DNA of 64,000 nucleotides from contig CAJAIK010000126.1 of the NCBI GenBank assembly GCA_903939765.1, positions 24,970 to 88,969 on the forward strand, written 5' to 3'. A program made the position numbers and the translations under genes. This document shows positions 53,354 to 62,159 of the stretch, one piece after another; position 1 is the stretch's first letter; the number at the start of each line of letters is the position of its first letter. This stretch comes from an uncultured Chlorobiaceae bacterium (GTDB lineage Bacteria; Bacteroidota; Chlorobiia; Chlorobiales; Chlorobiaceae). The notes under the pieces were generated by a model. It saw only the letters and a list, made by a program, of their open reading frames with translations. It had not been told where the DNA came from and did not search any database.

Positions 53354-54393
53354 AAATTGGAAATCGTAAAATTGGTGATTTTGCTACGCCCTTCATTATC
53401 GCTGAAATGTCCGGCAACCATAACCAGTCGCTTGATCGGGCACTGGAGATCGTTCAAGCCTCTGCTAAAAGTGGAGCACATGCCTTGAAAATCCAGACCT
53501 ACACGCCAGGCACAATGACGATTGATCTTGATGAGCGGGAGTTTCATATCAGCGATCCCAACAGTCTGTGGGCAGGTACTTCTCTTTACAAGCTTTATGG
53601 TGAAGGTTATACACCATGGGAGTGGCACAAGCCAATTTTTGATCGCGCACGCGATCTTGGACTGATTGCGTTTAGTACGCCATTTGATGATACGTCGGTC
53701 GATTTTCTGGAAACGCTCAATGTTCCCTGTTACAAGATTGCCTCTTTCGAGAATACAGATCTTCCATTGATTCGCCGTGTTGCCGCCACTGGCAAGCCAT
53801 TGATTATCTCTACCGGTATGGCGTCCGTCGCAGAGTTGGATGAAACCGTTCGAGCGGCCCGTGAAGCAGGGTGTAAAGATCTGATTTTGCTGAAATGCAC
53901 CAGTACCTATCCGTCTACTGCTGAAAATACTAACATTCTGACCATCCCGCATTTGCGAGAACTGTTCGATTGCGAAGTCGGCTTGTCTGATCACACGATG
54001 GGCCTAGGCGTATCGGTTGCCAGTGTTGCATTGGGAGCAACCGTAATTGAGAAACACTTTACCCTCAATCGTGCTGGTGGCGGTGTAGACAGCGCGTTCT
54101 CCATGGAACCCAGTGAGATGGCGCAACTGGTAGTAGAAACTGAACGAGCATGGCAAGCGCTGGGGAAAGTAAGTTATGGACCGACCGAAGCTGAGAAAAA
54201 ATCACTCCAATATCGTCGTTCGCTCTATATCGTTCAGGATATTAAGGCGGGAAAAGTACTGACTAAAGACAATGTTCGTGCGATTCGACCTGGGTTGGGG
54301 TTGCCGCCCAAGTATTTTGATACGATCTTGGGGAAGTCACTGAGATATGACGTAATAAAGGGGACTGCTTTGACTTGGGATATGGTATGTTGA
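53350..54393 (+). CDS. pseI: Pseudaminic acid synthase PseI
   Basis: A 347-residue NeuB-type synthase condensing the PseG product with phosphoenolpyruvate. The TIM-barrel carries FIIAEMSGNHNQSLD, KIQTYTPGTMT, FSTPFDD, KIASFE, STGMAS, KCTSTYPS and GLSDHTMG. A C-terminal SAF/antifreeze-like domain starts at about 290 (RRSLYIVQDIKAGKVLT). It starts with GTG overlapping the wbqC stop. The end of an IS3-type element begins 12 bases after its stop. Confidence 0.94.
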   Translation: MKIGNRKIGDFATPFIIAEMSGNHNQSLDRALEIVQASAKSGAHALKIQTYTPGTMTIDLDEREFHISDPNSLWAGTSLYKLYGEGYTPWEWHKPIFDRARDLGLIAFSTPFDDTSVDFLETLNVPCYKIASFENTDLPLIRRVAATGKPLIISTGMASVAELDETVRAAREAGCKDLILLKCTSTYPSTAENTNILTIPHLRELFDCEVGLSDHTMGLGVSVASVALGATVIEKHFTLNRAGGGVDSAFSMEPSEMAQLVVETERAWQALGKVSYGPTEAEKKSLQYRRSLYIVQDIKAGKVLTKDNVRAIRPGLGLPPKYFDTILGKSLRYDVIKGTALTWDMVC

Positions 54394-54405
54394 GTAAGAT
54401 AAACG

Positions 54406-54430
54406 TGAACTTGCGACAGAAAAATGGACA
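54406..54430. repeat. Terminal inverted-repeat-like end of an IS3-family element
   Basis: The 25 bases starting TGAAC and ending TGGACA resemble IS3-family ends and lie directly outside the transposase fragment. The opposite end was not found. Confidence 0.5.
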
Positions 54431-54432
54431 CA

Positions 54433-54633
54433 TTAAGAAGTTATAACTAATATTTGTTGTTTATTGCGTAAAAACTCAACGGGCGATTTATACTCTAACG
54501 TTGAGTGTTTCCGTTTACTGTTCTAAAATACTTCAATATATTCAAACATGCTGTGTCGTGCTTCTTCCCGCGTTTGATAGTGTTAATTATACACCAATTC
54601 AGTTTTCAAGGTTTTGAAAAAGCTTTCAGTAAC
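54433..54633 (-). pseudogene. IS3-family transposase C-terminal fragment with two internal stops
   Basis: Translating the minus strand gives 66 codons plus a stop that match the end of IS3-type DDE transposases: VTESFFKTLKTELVY, TREEARHSMFEYIEVF and KRKHSTLEYKSPVEF. Two in-frame stops interrupt it (TAA at 54583-54585; TAG at 54523-54525, where a tyrosine is usual). The fragment begins exactly where group II intron-like sequence ends, so the rest of the transposase would have been upstream of an inserted intron and is now missing. Confidence 0.85.
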
Positions 54634-54709
54634 GGGTCGAGTAGCGCAGCGGAGTTTCACCCCAACACTCTCACACAATCGTACGTGAGCCTTTCGACTC
54701 ATACGGATC
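54634..54709 (-). ncRNA. Degenerate group II intron domains V and VI
   Basis: On the minus strand 54709-54676 is a 34-base segment with the shape of bacterial group II domain V: CCGTATGAG arm, GAAA-containing loop, CTCACGTACG arm. The catalytic AGC triad at the start reads ATC, and the closing GTTC reads ATTG. A domain VI-like hairpin follows and ends with CTACTCGACCC at 54634, adjoining the transposase fragment. The triad change predicts loss of splicing. Confidence 0.75.
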
Positions 54710-54908
54710 TTGTCATCCGGCTTTGATACTGCCAATACGAAAACAGTTGGAGACTTCGATGAGCAACGCCTTTAAGCCAAGCGTCTGCTTTTGTCTTCCT
54801 CCGTTGTAAATGTATATATTTTCGCCTTGCCCATCTTGCCAATGTGAGATTCACGTGGTTCAGCACAGAGTGAAGTTCCGACCTGCAAAATTTCCCAAAA
54901 TAGTTGAT

Positions 54909-55172
54909 CTAAACGGGAATCACTGGTTTATAAAGTCCGCCAGCACATTCAACCTCAGGTGCGTACGTGTATTCAGCGTCCACTCTCGCTTTACTGTCTA
55001 CCGCAATTTTTTTTGCGTATTTTTGACTTATCGAGGGAATGAAGCTGACAAATAACTCGCCGCGTTGATTCCGCGCAGATCGTGGCCGAAAGGTGTATCC
55101 CAGAAAATCTAAACTATTGCAGTGCCCACCCTCTTTTCGATTAGAGTTCTTACAGTAACCCTCGAGAGCCAC
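54909..55172 (-). pseudogene. Group II intron reverse transcriptase/maturase remnant
   Basis: An 87-residue frame contains YCKNSNRKEGGHCNS, DFLGYTFRPR and FVSFIPSISQKYAKKIA, the RT-7/thumb region of LtrA-like intron proteins. It then degenerates. The N-terminal RT domains and the intron 5' end are absent. Between it and domain V (54710-54908) only broken maturase-like sequence is left. Sequence right of about 55180 is unrelated and AT-rich. Confidence 0.8.
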
Positions 55173-55292
55173 TCAACAAAAACATTATTTTGACGTTAAT
55201 AACATAGGAATCCTACCAACTTAAAAAATATTTTTTTAAGTTCAACCTATTAAATTTCACAAATAACTCTTTGTTTGAAAAACAATACTTTA

Positions 55293-56837
55293 ATGATTAA
55301 CCTTAATAAAAACAAACGCATTCTTGGCGTGTGTTTTGAACCTTGGGAAACTGAGATTGTCGCATCAACTATCTCGATATTAACGCAGAAAGGTGTATTT
55401 TCTGAATCAGCTTTATTAATTGGTGATATTTTTCAAATTAGATTTCCTTATGCAATAAAAAAATTAAATAGTATAATTTCTGATTATGCTATCCAATCAT
55501 TTTCTCTTAAAGATGAATTTTTTTCTTGGCAAAATAAAGGGTTTTCTAAGGCTAATAGTGGGATAAAAATCAATAATTGGGCTGTTTTAAATAATCTTTC
55601 TCGATCTACACGTACTTTATTTAATAGTGATCATGTTTTCTCATGCTATGAGAGGTTCCCATATTATAAGCCGCTTTCTCAAGTCGAAAAAGAAACTATA
55701 TTTTATGATATATGTTTAAAGATTTCACAAGCCATTGATAATTTTAAGCCAGAAGTTATATTTTGTTTAGAGCATAATTATGTGGTAAAAAATATAGTTT
55801 CGGACATAGCAAAAGCAAATAACATACAAATGGAGACACTGATTTATTCGCGAATAAAAAACTATTATTATTTTAGTGATTCTTTTGGGATGAAATTTTC
55901 TGAAAAAATGCTAAAATTATATGATAAAGTTTCAGATTCTTCGATGAGTGCGGCAATCAATTTTGTTAATGATCGGGCAACTCAAACAAACAAAGCACCA
56001 TTATATATTGGTTGTACAGAAATAAAAGTATCTGCTTTATTTGGGGCTAAAAAAAAACCGATACAAGCAGTGTGTGCAGATGGATTTAAATTGGCAAAAA
56101 ACTTTGCTTTAAAAATTCGTGACAGAATTCGTTCAAGTGATATTATAGCTCTTCCCAATACAGAGCGGTATGGTTCTGTTTGGTGGAGAACAGATATTTA
56201 TCATATTTTAAATTTTTTTAGAAACTTTAGGTATACTTTTTTTGGTATTCGTAAAGCAATCAGCAGTATTCCTGAAATTCCATATATTCTTTATCCGCTT
56301 CATTATCGTCCTGAAAGTAGTACTTTAACATTAGGTGTTGGTGCTAAAGATGAAGATGCAATAACGTTTATTTGTCGTAGGCTGCCATTTGGCGTTAAGT
56401 TAGCTGTTAAAGAAAACCCTGCAATGATTGGAGATAGACGTAATTCTTTTTATCGAAAGATTGCTGCTATTGATGGGGTTGTATTGATAGATCCGCTACT
56501 TTCAACAATAGAGCTTGTAAAAAAGTCTATAGGCGTAATTGGAATATCAAATACAACACTTCTTGAGGCTGGTCTGGAAGATGTTCCTTCTCACGCTATG
56601 GGTGAGCCGGAATTTAAAGAATTTTTAACAAGCAGTGGTTGGGATTTGGTTGAAAAATTTATGGTTGATTGCTCTAAAGGAACAGCAACTTCATGTAAAG
56701 ACTCTCTTATACATTATTTGGCATATGTTTTTGATTCAAAAATAGATGTCGATCTTGGTTGGCCTTCCGTTGAAACTAAAGAATCTGTTTTTTTTGCGGC
56801 TAATAAAATTGCAAACGGGCTATTAAAAATTATATAA
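55293..56837 (+). CDS. Capsule_synth-like (KpsC/KpsS-related) surface polysaccharide protein
   Basis: A protein of about 514 residues from ATG 55293; a TTG at 55275 would add six. The C-terminal half has the pattern of the capsule polysaccharide biosynthesis family: YILYPLHYRPESSTL, LPFGVKLAVKENPAMIGDR, FYRKIAAIDGVVLIDP and a final GISNTTLLEAGL. The N-terminal half is not recognised. No signal peptide. Members are Kdo- or other sugar transferases or related proteins. The gene is strikingly AT-rich compared with everything before 55.2 kb, suggesting separate acquisition together with the next gene. Confidence 0.7.
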   Translation: MINLNKNKRILGVCFEPWETEIVASTISILTQKGVFSESALLIGDIFQIRFPYAIKKLNSIISDYAIQSFSLKDEFFSWQNKGFSKANSGIKINNWAVLNNLSRSTRTLFNSDHVFSCYERFPYYKPLSQVEKETIFYDICLKISQAIDNFKPEVIFCLEHNYVVKNIVSDIAKANNIQMETLIYSRIKNYYYFSDSFGMKFSEKMLKLYDKVSDSSMSAAINFVNDRATQTNKAPLYIGCTEIKVSALFGAKKKPIQAVCADGFKLAKNFALKIRDRIRSSDIIALPNTERYGSVWWRTDIYHILNFFRNFRYTFFGIRKAISSIPEIPYILYPLHYRPESSTLTLGVGAKDEDAITFICRRLPFGVKLAVKENPAMIGDRRNSFYRKIAAIDGVVLIDPLLSTIELVKKSIGVIGISNTTLLEAGLEDVPSHAMGEPEFKEFLTSSGWDLVEKFMVDCSKGTATSCKDSLIHYLAYVFDSKIDVDLGWPSVETKESVFFAANKIANGLLKII

Positions 56838-57015
56838 TACATAGTTGTCTGCTTTTAAAGTCTTATGTGATATATTTGACAAAACTGTCAATATTTATAG
56901 AATTAATATGAGTAAATTTATACTCTATCGTTCTAAATAAAAATATTTTTTTTTGATGCAAAGTGTTTTAAGGGTTTTTTAAATACCACAGATCAATAAA
57001 ATTATTTTATATATT
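56838..57015. other. AT-rich gap between the Capsule_synth-like and polymerase genes
   Basis: 178 very AT-rich bases with several A and T tracts; nothing recognisable beyond possible promoter-like sequence. Confidence 0.4.
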
Positions 57016-58278
57016 TTGAAAAATAGTAGCAATAATATAGCACAGCAATTCATCGGTTATAAGCTTGTGCATATTTGTTTAATTGCTTGCATAATGACTT
57101 TGCTGTTAGGTACTAACGTTTTTGGGACTGCTAGTGCATCTGGTAATGCTATGGGCTATTGGTTTGGTTATGTTATTGGTGGGCTATTTCGAAGATTTGC
57201 TATGTATTTTTATATTCCTGTTTGGTTAGTAGCCTTATATTTATCTTTTAAAGTGCCGCGTTTTCGTATAAAAATAAATTGGAATTCTTTCATTCCGCTA
57301 TTAGTTTTTATATTGTATGCAATTGCGCAATTGTGGCTTGCAAATCCAATATTTGCATACGCAAGTATTGAACGATTTATAAATACTTTATTAATTGTAA
57401 TTATTGCCTTGCCTCTTTGCTTTTGTGAAGGGTGTCGTTTGTATTGGATCGGTTTAATTGTGTCTGGATTTTTGTTTGTTATGTCTCTGTTGTTTTCAGG
57501 CCAGTTGCAATCGGTAATTTCTGGCGGTGGCTTTATAGGGATATATAATGATCAGGGACGATTGGCTCTTAATACTGATACGATCACAAGTGCGTCTATA
57601 ATGTATCAGTGTGCTTTGGCTACTATTTTTTGGATTATTGCTAATCCAAAAAAAGAAAATATTATAAGTGTTCTATTTATTTTTGTTTTATTGGGAATTG
57701 CAATTCTGACAGGAAGCAAAGGTCCTGCTATTGGTTTTGTATTGTCGCTTATCCCTATTGGTTTTTACAGAAATATCAAAAATAAAGGCTTCTTTTTTGT
57801 TGTATTATTTGTTTTTGTAGCTTTGTTATGGAATTCTCAAGCAATACTTGGTGATTATTCTAACGCAGCTAATCATTTAGCTGTTGATATAAATGAAGAA
57901 TTACGAATTTATTTCTATAATTCAGTTATCGAATCAGTTCCGACTTTAATTGGCAATGGAATTGGTTCATGGGGTGTTACTTTTGCTGGTGGTAGTGAAA
58001 AATACGTTCATAATTCTATTTTGGAGGTTTATTACGAAATGGGATTAGTTGGTGCATGTCTGTTTCTTTGGGCTTTAGGAAATATCGGTATACGTTTGTT
58101 TAAAGTATTACGAAGTGAATCTAATCCGGTAGTTGGTTTTCTTTTGGCGTATTTTGTATATGGTGTGGTGACTTCAATGTTTTCTGGTTCAATATTTGGG
58201 GATACAGTTTTGTGGGTCGGGCTTGTATTGAGTTGCACACAGCTCAATCACTCACCAACAAATATTTACGAAAGTTAA
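57016..58278 (+). CDS. O-antigen polymerase/ligase-type membrane protein (Wzy/WaaL)
   Basis: A 420-residue protein with ten or more hydrophobic spans and the Wzy_C signature near residues 310-345: TLIGNGIGSWG followed by HNSILEVYYEMGLVG. Polymerases join repeat units and ligases attach chains to an acceptor; the two cannot be separated by sequence inspection. Starts at TTG 57016. Strongly AT-rich like its upstream neighbour. With a Wza/Wzc pair in the same locus, polymerase is the more natural reading. Confidence 0.82.
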   Translation: MKNSSNNIAQQFIGYKLVHICLIACIMTLLLGTNVFGTASASGNAMGYWFGYVIGGLFRRFAMYFYIPVWLVALYLSFKVPRFRIKINWNSFIPLLVFILYAIAQLWLANPIFAYASIERFINTLLIVIIALPLCFCEGCRLYWIGLIVSGFLFVMSLLFSGQLQSVISGGGFIGIYNDQGRLALNTDTITSASIMYQCALATIFWIIANPKKENIISVLFIFVLLGIAILTGSKGPAIGFVLSLIPIGFYRNIKNKGFFFVVLFVFVALLWNSQAILGDYSNAANHLAVDINEELRIYFYNSVIESVPTLIGNGIGSWGVTFAGGSEKYVHNSILEVYYEMGLVGACLFLWALGNIGIRLFKVLRSESNPVVGFLLAYFVYGVVTSMFSGSIFGDTVLWVGLVLSCTQLNHSPTNIYES

Positions 58279-58356
58279 ATTGTAAATAAAACTATTTGAT
58301 AACAAAAGCTGTCATGGTTGTAAGGAAAAATTGTCAGAGAATAATATTACGAATAG

Positions 58357-59460
58357 ATGGTAAAAAATATTTTGATACCCGTTAGAATTACTTTTGGTAT
58401 AATTGTGTTGAACGGGGAACCATTCATCCGCTACAATTTACAGAGTCTCTACCCTTGGGCCCATCAAATTATTGTAGTAGAAGGTGCTTGCCGTACAGCA
58501 AAAGCTGTTGCAACTTCTGATGGTCATTCGATTGACGGTACGCTTGAAAGTCTTCGGCGTTTTCAGGCAGAAGAAGATACAGAGCAAAAAGTTATTGTGG
58601 TTTGCGCATGTGATGAGGGATTTAAAGATGGGTTCTGGCCTGAAAAAACTGAGATGTGTCAAGCATTTGCAAAGCGAGCCACTGGCAAATATCTTTGGCA
58701 GGTTGATTCTGATGAGTTTTACCGTGAACAGGATATGGAGGAGGTGCTTAAGTTGCTGCAAAAGGGAGTTGGTCGAATAACCTTTCCGCAACACAGCTTT
58801 TGGGGAGGGATCGACTATGTTAACAACGGGATAGGGATAGCTGAGTTTGATAAGGGGATCTCTGGAGCAAGAGTGTTTGCTTGGGGAGAAGGGTTTCGGT
58901 ATACGGAACATAGACCTCCGACGGTGGTGGATCAAGATGGTAAAAATGTTGCTCTTCGCGGTGACTTATCCTCCAAATTTATGACTAAGCAAGGAATATT
59001 TCGTTATCACTATTGTTTGGTTTTTCCCTCTCAGGTTTTCTCAAAAGTAAACTATTACAGTGTTCAATCACAGGAAAAATCCAATCAAGGCGGTGGGTTC
59101 AGCTCAACTATACTTTCCTGGCATGAGTTAAACTTCAAGCATATTACCAACCCGTTCCAATTGCATAATCTTCCTGATCGTCTTAGTTGGATTCGACCAT
59201 TTCGAGGGTACCATCCTGCACAAGTGCTAAAGATGATGGTGGACATTCGTGATAAGCGTTTGTTACATGAGTTGCGACAAACAGATGATGTTGAGAGCTT
59301 GATGAGTTCTTTGAGTTATCGTTTGTTTACCTGGGTTTTGGATAGGATGGTGGTTGTTGTAACCAGTCGGCTTGGTTCTCCGCTTTTTCAGCTTGGGAGT
59401 ATCGTGGTATGGCAGGCAAAAAAGATGTTACGTCGTTTTCGAGGTATCGCTTTAATTTAA
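58357..59460 (+). CDS. Glycosyltransferase, GT2-like
   Basis: A 367-residue protein. ITFGIIVLNGEPFIRYNLQSLYPWAHQIIVVEGA is the start of a GT-A fold, and YLWQVDSDEFY contains the DxD metal site. The rest (about 150-367), including a GIDYVNNGIGIAEFDKG segment, is not typical of the simplest GT2 enzymes. No membrane span is evident until possible amphipathic helices at the C-terminus. Sugar donor and acceptor unknown. Confidence 0.75.
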   Translation: MVKNILIPVRITFGIIVLNGEPFIRYNLQSLYPWAHQIIVVEGACRTAKAVATSDGHSIDGTLESLRRFQAEEDTEQKVIVVCACDEGFKDGFWPEKTEMCQAFAKRATGKYLWQVDSDEFYREQDMEEVLKLLQKGVGRITFPQHSFWGGIDYVNNGIGIAEFDKGISGARVFAWGEGFRYTEHRPPTVVDQDGKNVALRGDLSSKFMTKQGIFRYHYCLVFPSQVFSKVNYYSVQSQEKSNQGGGFSSTILSWHELNFKHITNPFQLHNLPDRLSWIRPFRGYHPAQVLKMMVDIRDKRLLHELRQTDDVESLMSSLSYRLFTWVLDRMVVVVTSRLGSPLFQLGSIVVWQAKKMLRRFRGIALI

Positions 59461-59476
59461 TCGGGTAGTTTTTTTT

Positions 59477-60718
59477 ATGAGAATTCTCTGGTTTACAAAT
59501 TGCTTGTTGCCCAAGGCTTATGAACTTTTTGGGTTGCGGCAAAGCTACCAGGGAGGTGGGTGGATGGAATCGCAGCTAAATGCTCTCCGTGAGTACTATC
59601 CGAAGGTTAAGATTTGTATTGCAACAGCAAATTTTGTTCCGCATACAGTGAAACGATTTGATGACGGAGTGCAATATATTTGCTTTCCATATTGCAGGAG
59701 GTTGCGTCAGGAATGGATTGAGCCCATGCTTGATGAAGCCGCCGCAGTCGTTCGTGATTATTGTCCTGATTTGGTTCATGTGCATGGCTCCGAACTCTTC
59801 TATGGTCTTATTGCCGAACACCCGACAGTATCTTGTCCTGTAGCTGTGAGCCTGCAAGGGCTAATTGGCCCTTATTCTGCATGGCCTGCATTTTTTGGCA
59901 ACCATACCCCGCTTGAAGTATTACGGTTACAAAGGGGCTTGGAACTTCTTAAAGGGCATGGTTTGATCCCCGAGTACCTTCGATTTCAGCACGATGCGCA
60001 ACGAGAGCATAGGATTCTGGCTGCAATCAGGCATGTGATGGGAAGGACGCAGTGGGATTGCGACTATGCAATGGCAGTTAATCCAGCGTTGAACTATTAT
60101 CATGTAGGAGAATTACTTCGTCGCCCTTTCTGGGGAGCGAGTTGGAGTTTGCATAATTGCTTCCGGAATACAATTATTTTTACCAATGCTGGACATCCAC
60201 GCAAGGGAGCAGATGTCTTGCTGAAGGCATTTCGTATTGTTTTAAAGCGTTTTCCGAATGCGAGGCTCTTGATTGCTGGTTCAATTGGCCCGGCCGATGC
60301 ATATGGTAGTCACATTTACCGCCAACTCGAAGAGTTCGATGAACGAGTTAGTTTACTTGGGACGCTCACTCCGCAGGAAATGGTTGCGGCATTATTGGGG
60401 AGCCATGTATTCGTATCGCCTTCCTTCATCGACAATAGCCCAAATGCTCTTTGTGAGGCACAGTTACTTGGAATGCCGGTTATATCGACTTATGTCGGCG
60501 GAGTTCCTTCTTTGATCAAAGATCGCCAAACAGGGGTTTTTGCTGTTGCTGGCGACCCGTCATCAATAGCAGGGCGAATAATGGAAATCTTTGAAGGTGA
60601 TGATTTCGCAACTTTTTTGGGAACTAACGGGCGCAAGTTCGCTATGCAAAGGCATGATCCCTATACAGTAGTGAACCAGTTGATCCAAGCTTATGAGGCT
60701 GTTTTGGGTAAGAAATGA
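59477..60718 (+). CDS. Glycosyltransferase family 4-like
   Basis: A 413-residue GT-B enzyme. The N-terminal acceptor domain starts MRILWFTNCLLP with a LVHVHGSELFYG segment. The donor domain shows FTNAGHPRKGADVLLKAF, RLLIAGSIGP, VSLLGTL and the SPSFIDNSPNALCEAQLLGMPVI block with the conserved E-X7-E-type signature. It starts 16 bases after the preceding glycosyltransferase. Substrates unknown. Confidence 0.85.
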   Translation: MRILWFTNCLLPKAYELFGLRQSYQGGGWMESQLNALREYYPKVKICIATANFVPHTVKRFDDGVQYICFPYCRRLRQEWIEPMLDEAAAVVRDYCPDLVHVHGSELFYGLIAEHPTVSCPVAVSLQGLIGPYSAWPAFFGNHTPLEVLRLQRGLELLKGHGLIPEYLRFQHDAQREHRILAAIRHVMGRTQWDCDYAMAVNPALNYYHVGELLRRPFWGASWSLHNCFRNTIIFTNAGHPRKGADVLLKAFRIVLKRFPNARLLIAGSIGPADAYGSHIYRQLEEFDERVSLLGTLTPQEMVAALLGSHVFVSPSFIDNSPNALCEAQLLGMPVISTYVGGVPSLIKDRQTGVFAVAGDPSSIAGRIMEIFEGDDFATFLGTNGRKFAMQRHDPYTVVNQLIQAYEAVLGKK

Positions 60719-60735
60719 CGAGCAAATAAGTATTT

Positions 60736-62064
60736 ATGACTCATAAGGAAAATTATCCAAAAACCTTGATTATAGGGGTTCATTTTTCTGATAGATCTGG
60801 TCCTGGCACCTTCTTGGGTAGGCTTTTTTCCGCATGGCCAGTGGATTGTTTAGCTACGATTAGTAACAACCCCGAACCTCCCGATTGGCTCCGCTGTCAC
60901 CGACATTACCGCACAGGAGAATTAAAATTTCCTTTCCGGGCACTATCAAGCAAGCTGCTTTCTGTTGGTCGATTTGGTGCAATGTTCCCGCCGGAAATGC
61001 CTGTTGCGACGTTGGGTAACCCAACGGTGTCATCTAAACTCTCACTTATCCGATTTATTGCTCGCGGTCTATGGCGTACTCTTCTTCGTTTTACTAACGG
61101 AGGAGAGTTTTTATTTCATGTTGGTCCATCACCGGAGCAATTTGTATGGGTGCGAGAATTTAATCCGGATGTTCTCTATGGACATTGTTCTGGCTTGAAC
61201 AGTGTACTTTTCTTGCGCCGTATGCAAAGGGCTCTTGGGCTTCCTTTGATTTTGCATGTTATGGATGATATGTCGGATACTTTATACCGCAAAGGTTTGC
61301 TGGCAAAGCTTTTAAGGCCACGATATGAGGTTGAGTTCAGAGAGTTAATTCGTTCGACTAATGTCACAATTGCTATTTGTCAAGAAATGGCCGAAGAATA
61401 TGCACGGCGTTACAATTGTTCAGTAATGTCGTTGCCAATACCTGTGGAAATAGATATTTATAAGGCAGTGGCCCGTACACAATGGAATGCTGATAAACCT
61501 TTTCGCTTGCAATTTGGTGGCCGTGTAGGTTGGGCTCTGCGAGACAGTTTGGCAGATATTGCTTTGGCCGTTAGCAGGTTGCGGAAGGATGGGAGTGAAG
61601 TTGTTTTTGATCTTTTAACGTTTGAACCTGAATCCGTACCTTACAACTGCTGTGTCTCAAATGGCGTGTATGTTAAAGCAGCAGTACCATCAGTCGAATT
61701 ACCTGCTCTTCAGGCTGTAGCAGATGCTCTCGTTATTTGCCTTGATTTCGATCCGGCTTCAATTCTAAAGGCAAAGTATAGCATGCCAAGTAAAATTGCT
61801 GGTTGCTTGGCTTCCGGGACTCCTATTTTAGTTTATGGGCCAATTGGCTCACCTGTGGTTGAATATGCACGTCGCGAAAATTGGGGCATGGTTGTGGATA
61901 GTCGGGATATCACGGCTTTGGAAACAGCCATTCGAGAACTAATGAATTCAGCGGAGTTGCGCGAGCAGTTAGGGAGAAAAGCAAAAAAGTTAGCGCTTGA
62001 ACGACATGATGCTAAAATTGTTTCGGAAGAAATACGAAACATTTTGAACATGGTTTGCCGCTAA
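60736..62064 (+). CDS. Glycosyltransferase, GT4-like
   Basis: A 442-residue protein with a GT-B layout. An N-terminal GVHFSDRSGPGTFLGRLFSAW segment precedes LILHVMDDMSDTLYRKG and then a donor-binding C-terminal domain with RLQFGGRVG, KAKYSMPSKIAGCLASGTPILVYGP and a helix AIRELMNSAELREQLGRKAKKLA, the usual GT4 tail. Starts 17 bases after the previous gene. Function within the polysaccharide assembly is inferred. Confidence 0.75.
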   Translation: MTHKENYPKTLIIGVHFSDRSGPGTFLGRLFSAWPVDCLATISNNPEPPDWLRCHRHYRTGELKFPFRALSSKLLSVGRFGAMFPPEMPVATLGNPTVSSKLSLIRFIARGLWRTLLRFTNGGEFLFHVGPSPEQFVWVREFNPDVLYGHCSGLNSVLFLRRMQRALGLPLILHVMDDMSDTLYRKGLLAKLLRPRYEVEFRELIRSTNVTIAICQEMAEEYARRYNCSVMSLPIPVEIDIYKAVARTQWNADKPFRLQFGGRVGWALRDSLADIALAVSRLRKDGSEVVFDLLTFEPESVPYNCCVSNGVYVKAAVPSVELPALQAVADALVICLDFDPASILKAKYSMPSKIAGCLASGTPILVYGPIGSPVVEYARRENWGMVVDSRDITALETAIRELMNSAELREQLGRKAKKLALERHDAKIVSEEIRNILNMVCR

Positions 62065-62159
62065 AAATATTGAGGATGTGCTGTTGGAATTACAAAAAAT
62101 CATACTGAAGCTTAAGGCGAGATTTAATTGTTTAGGTACACACTTCAAAAATCTTATAT

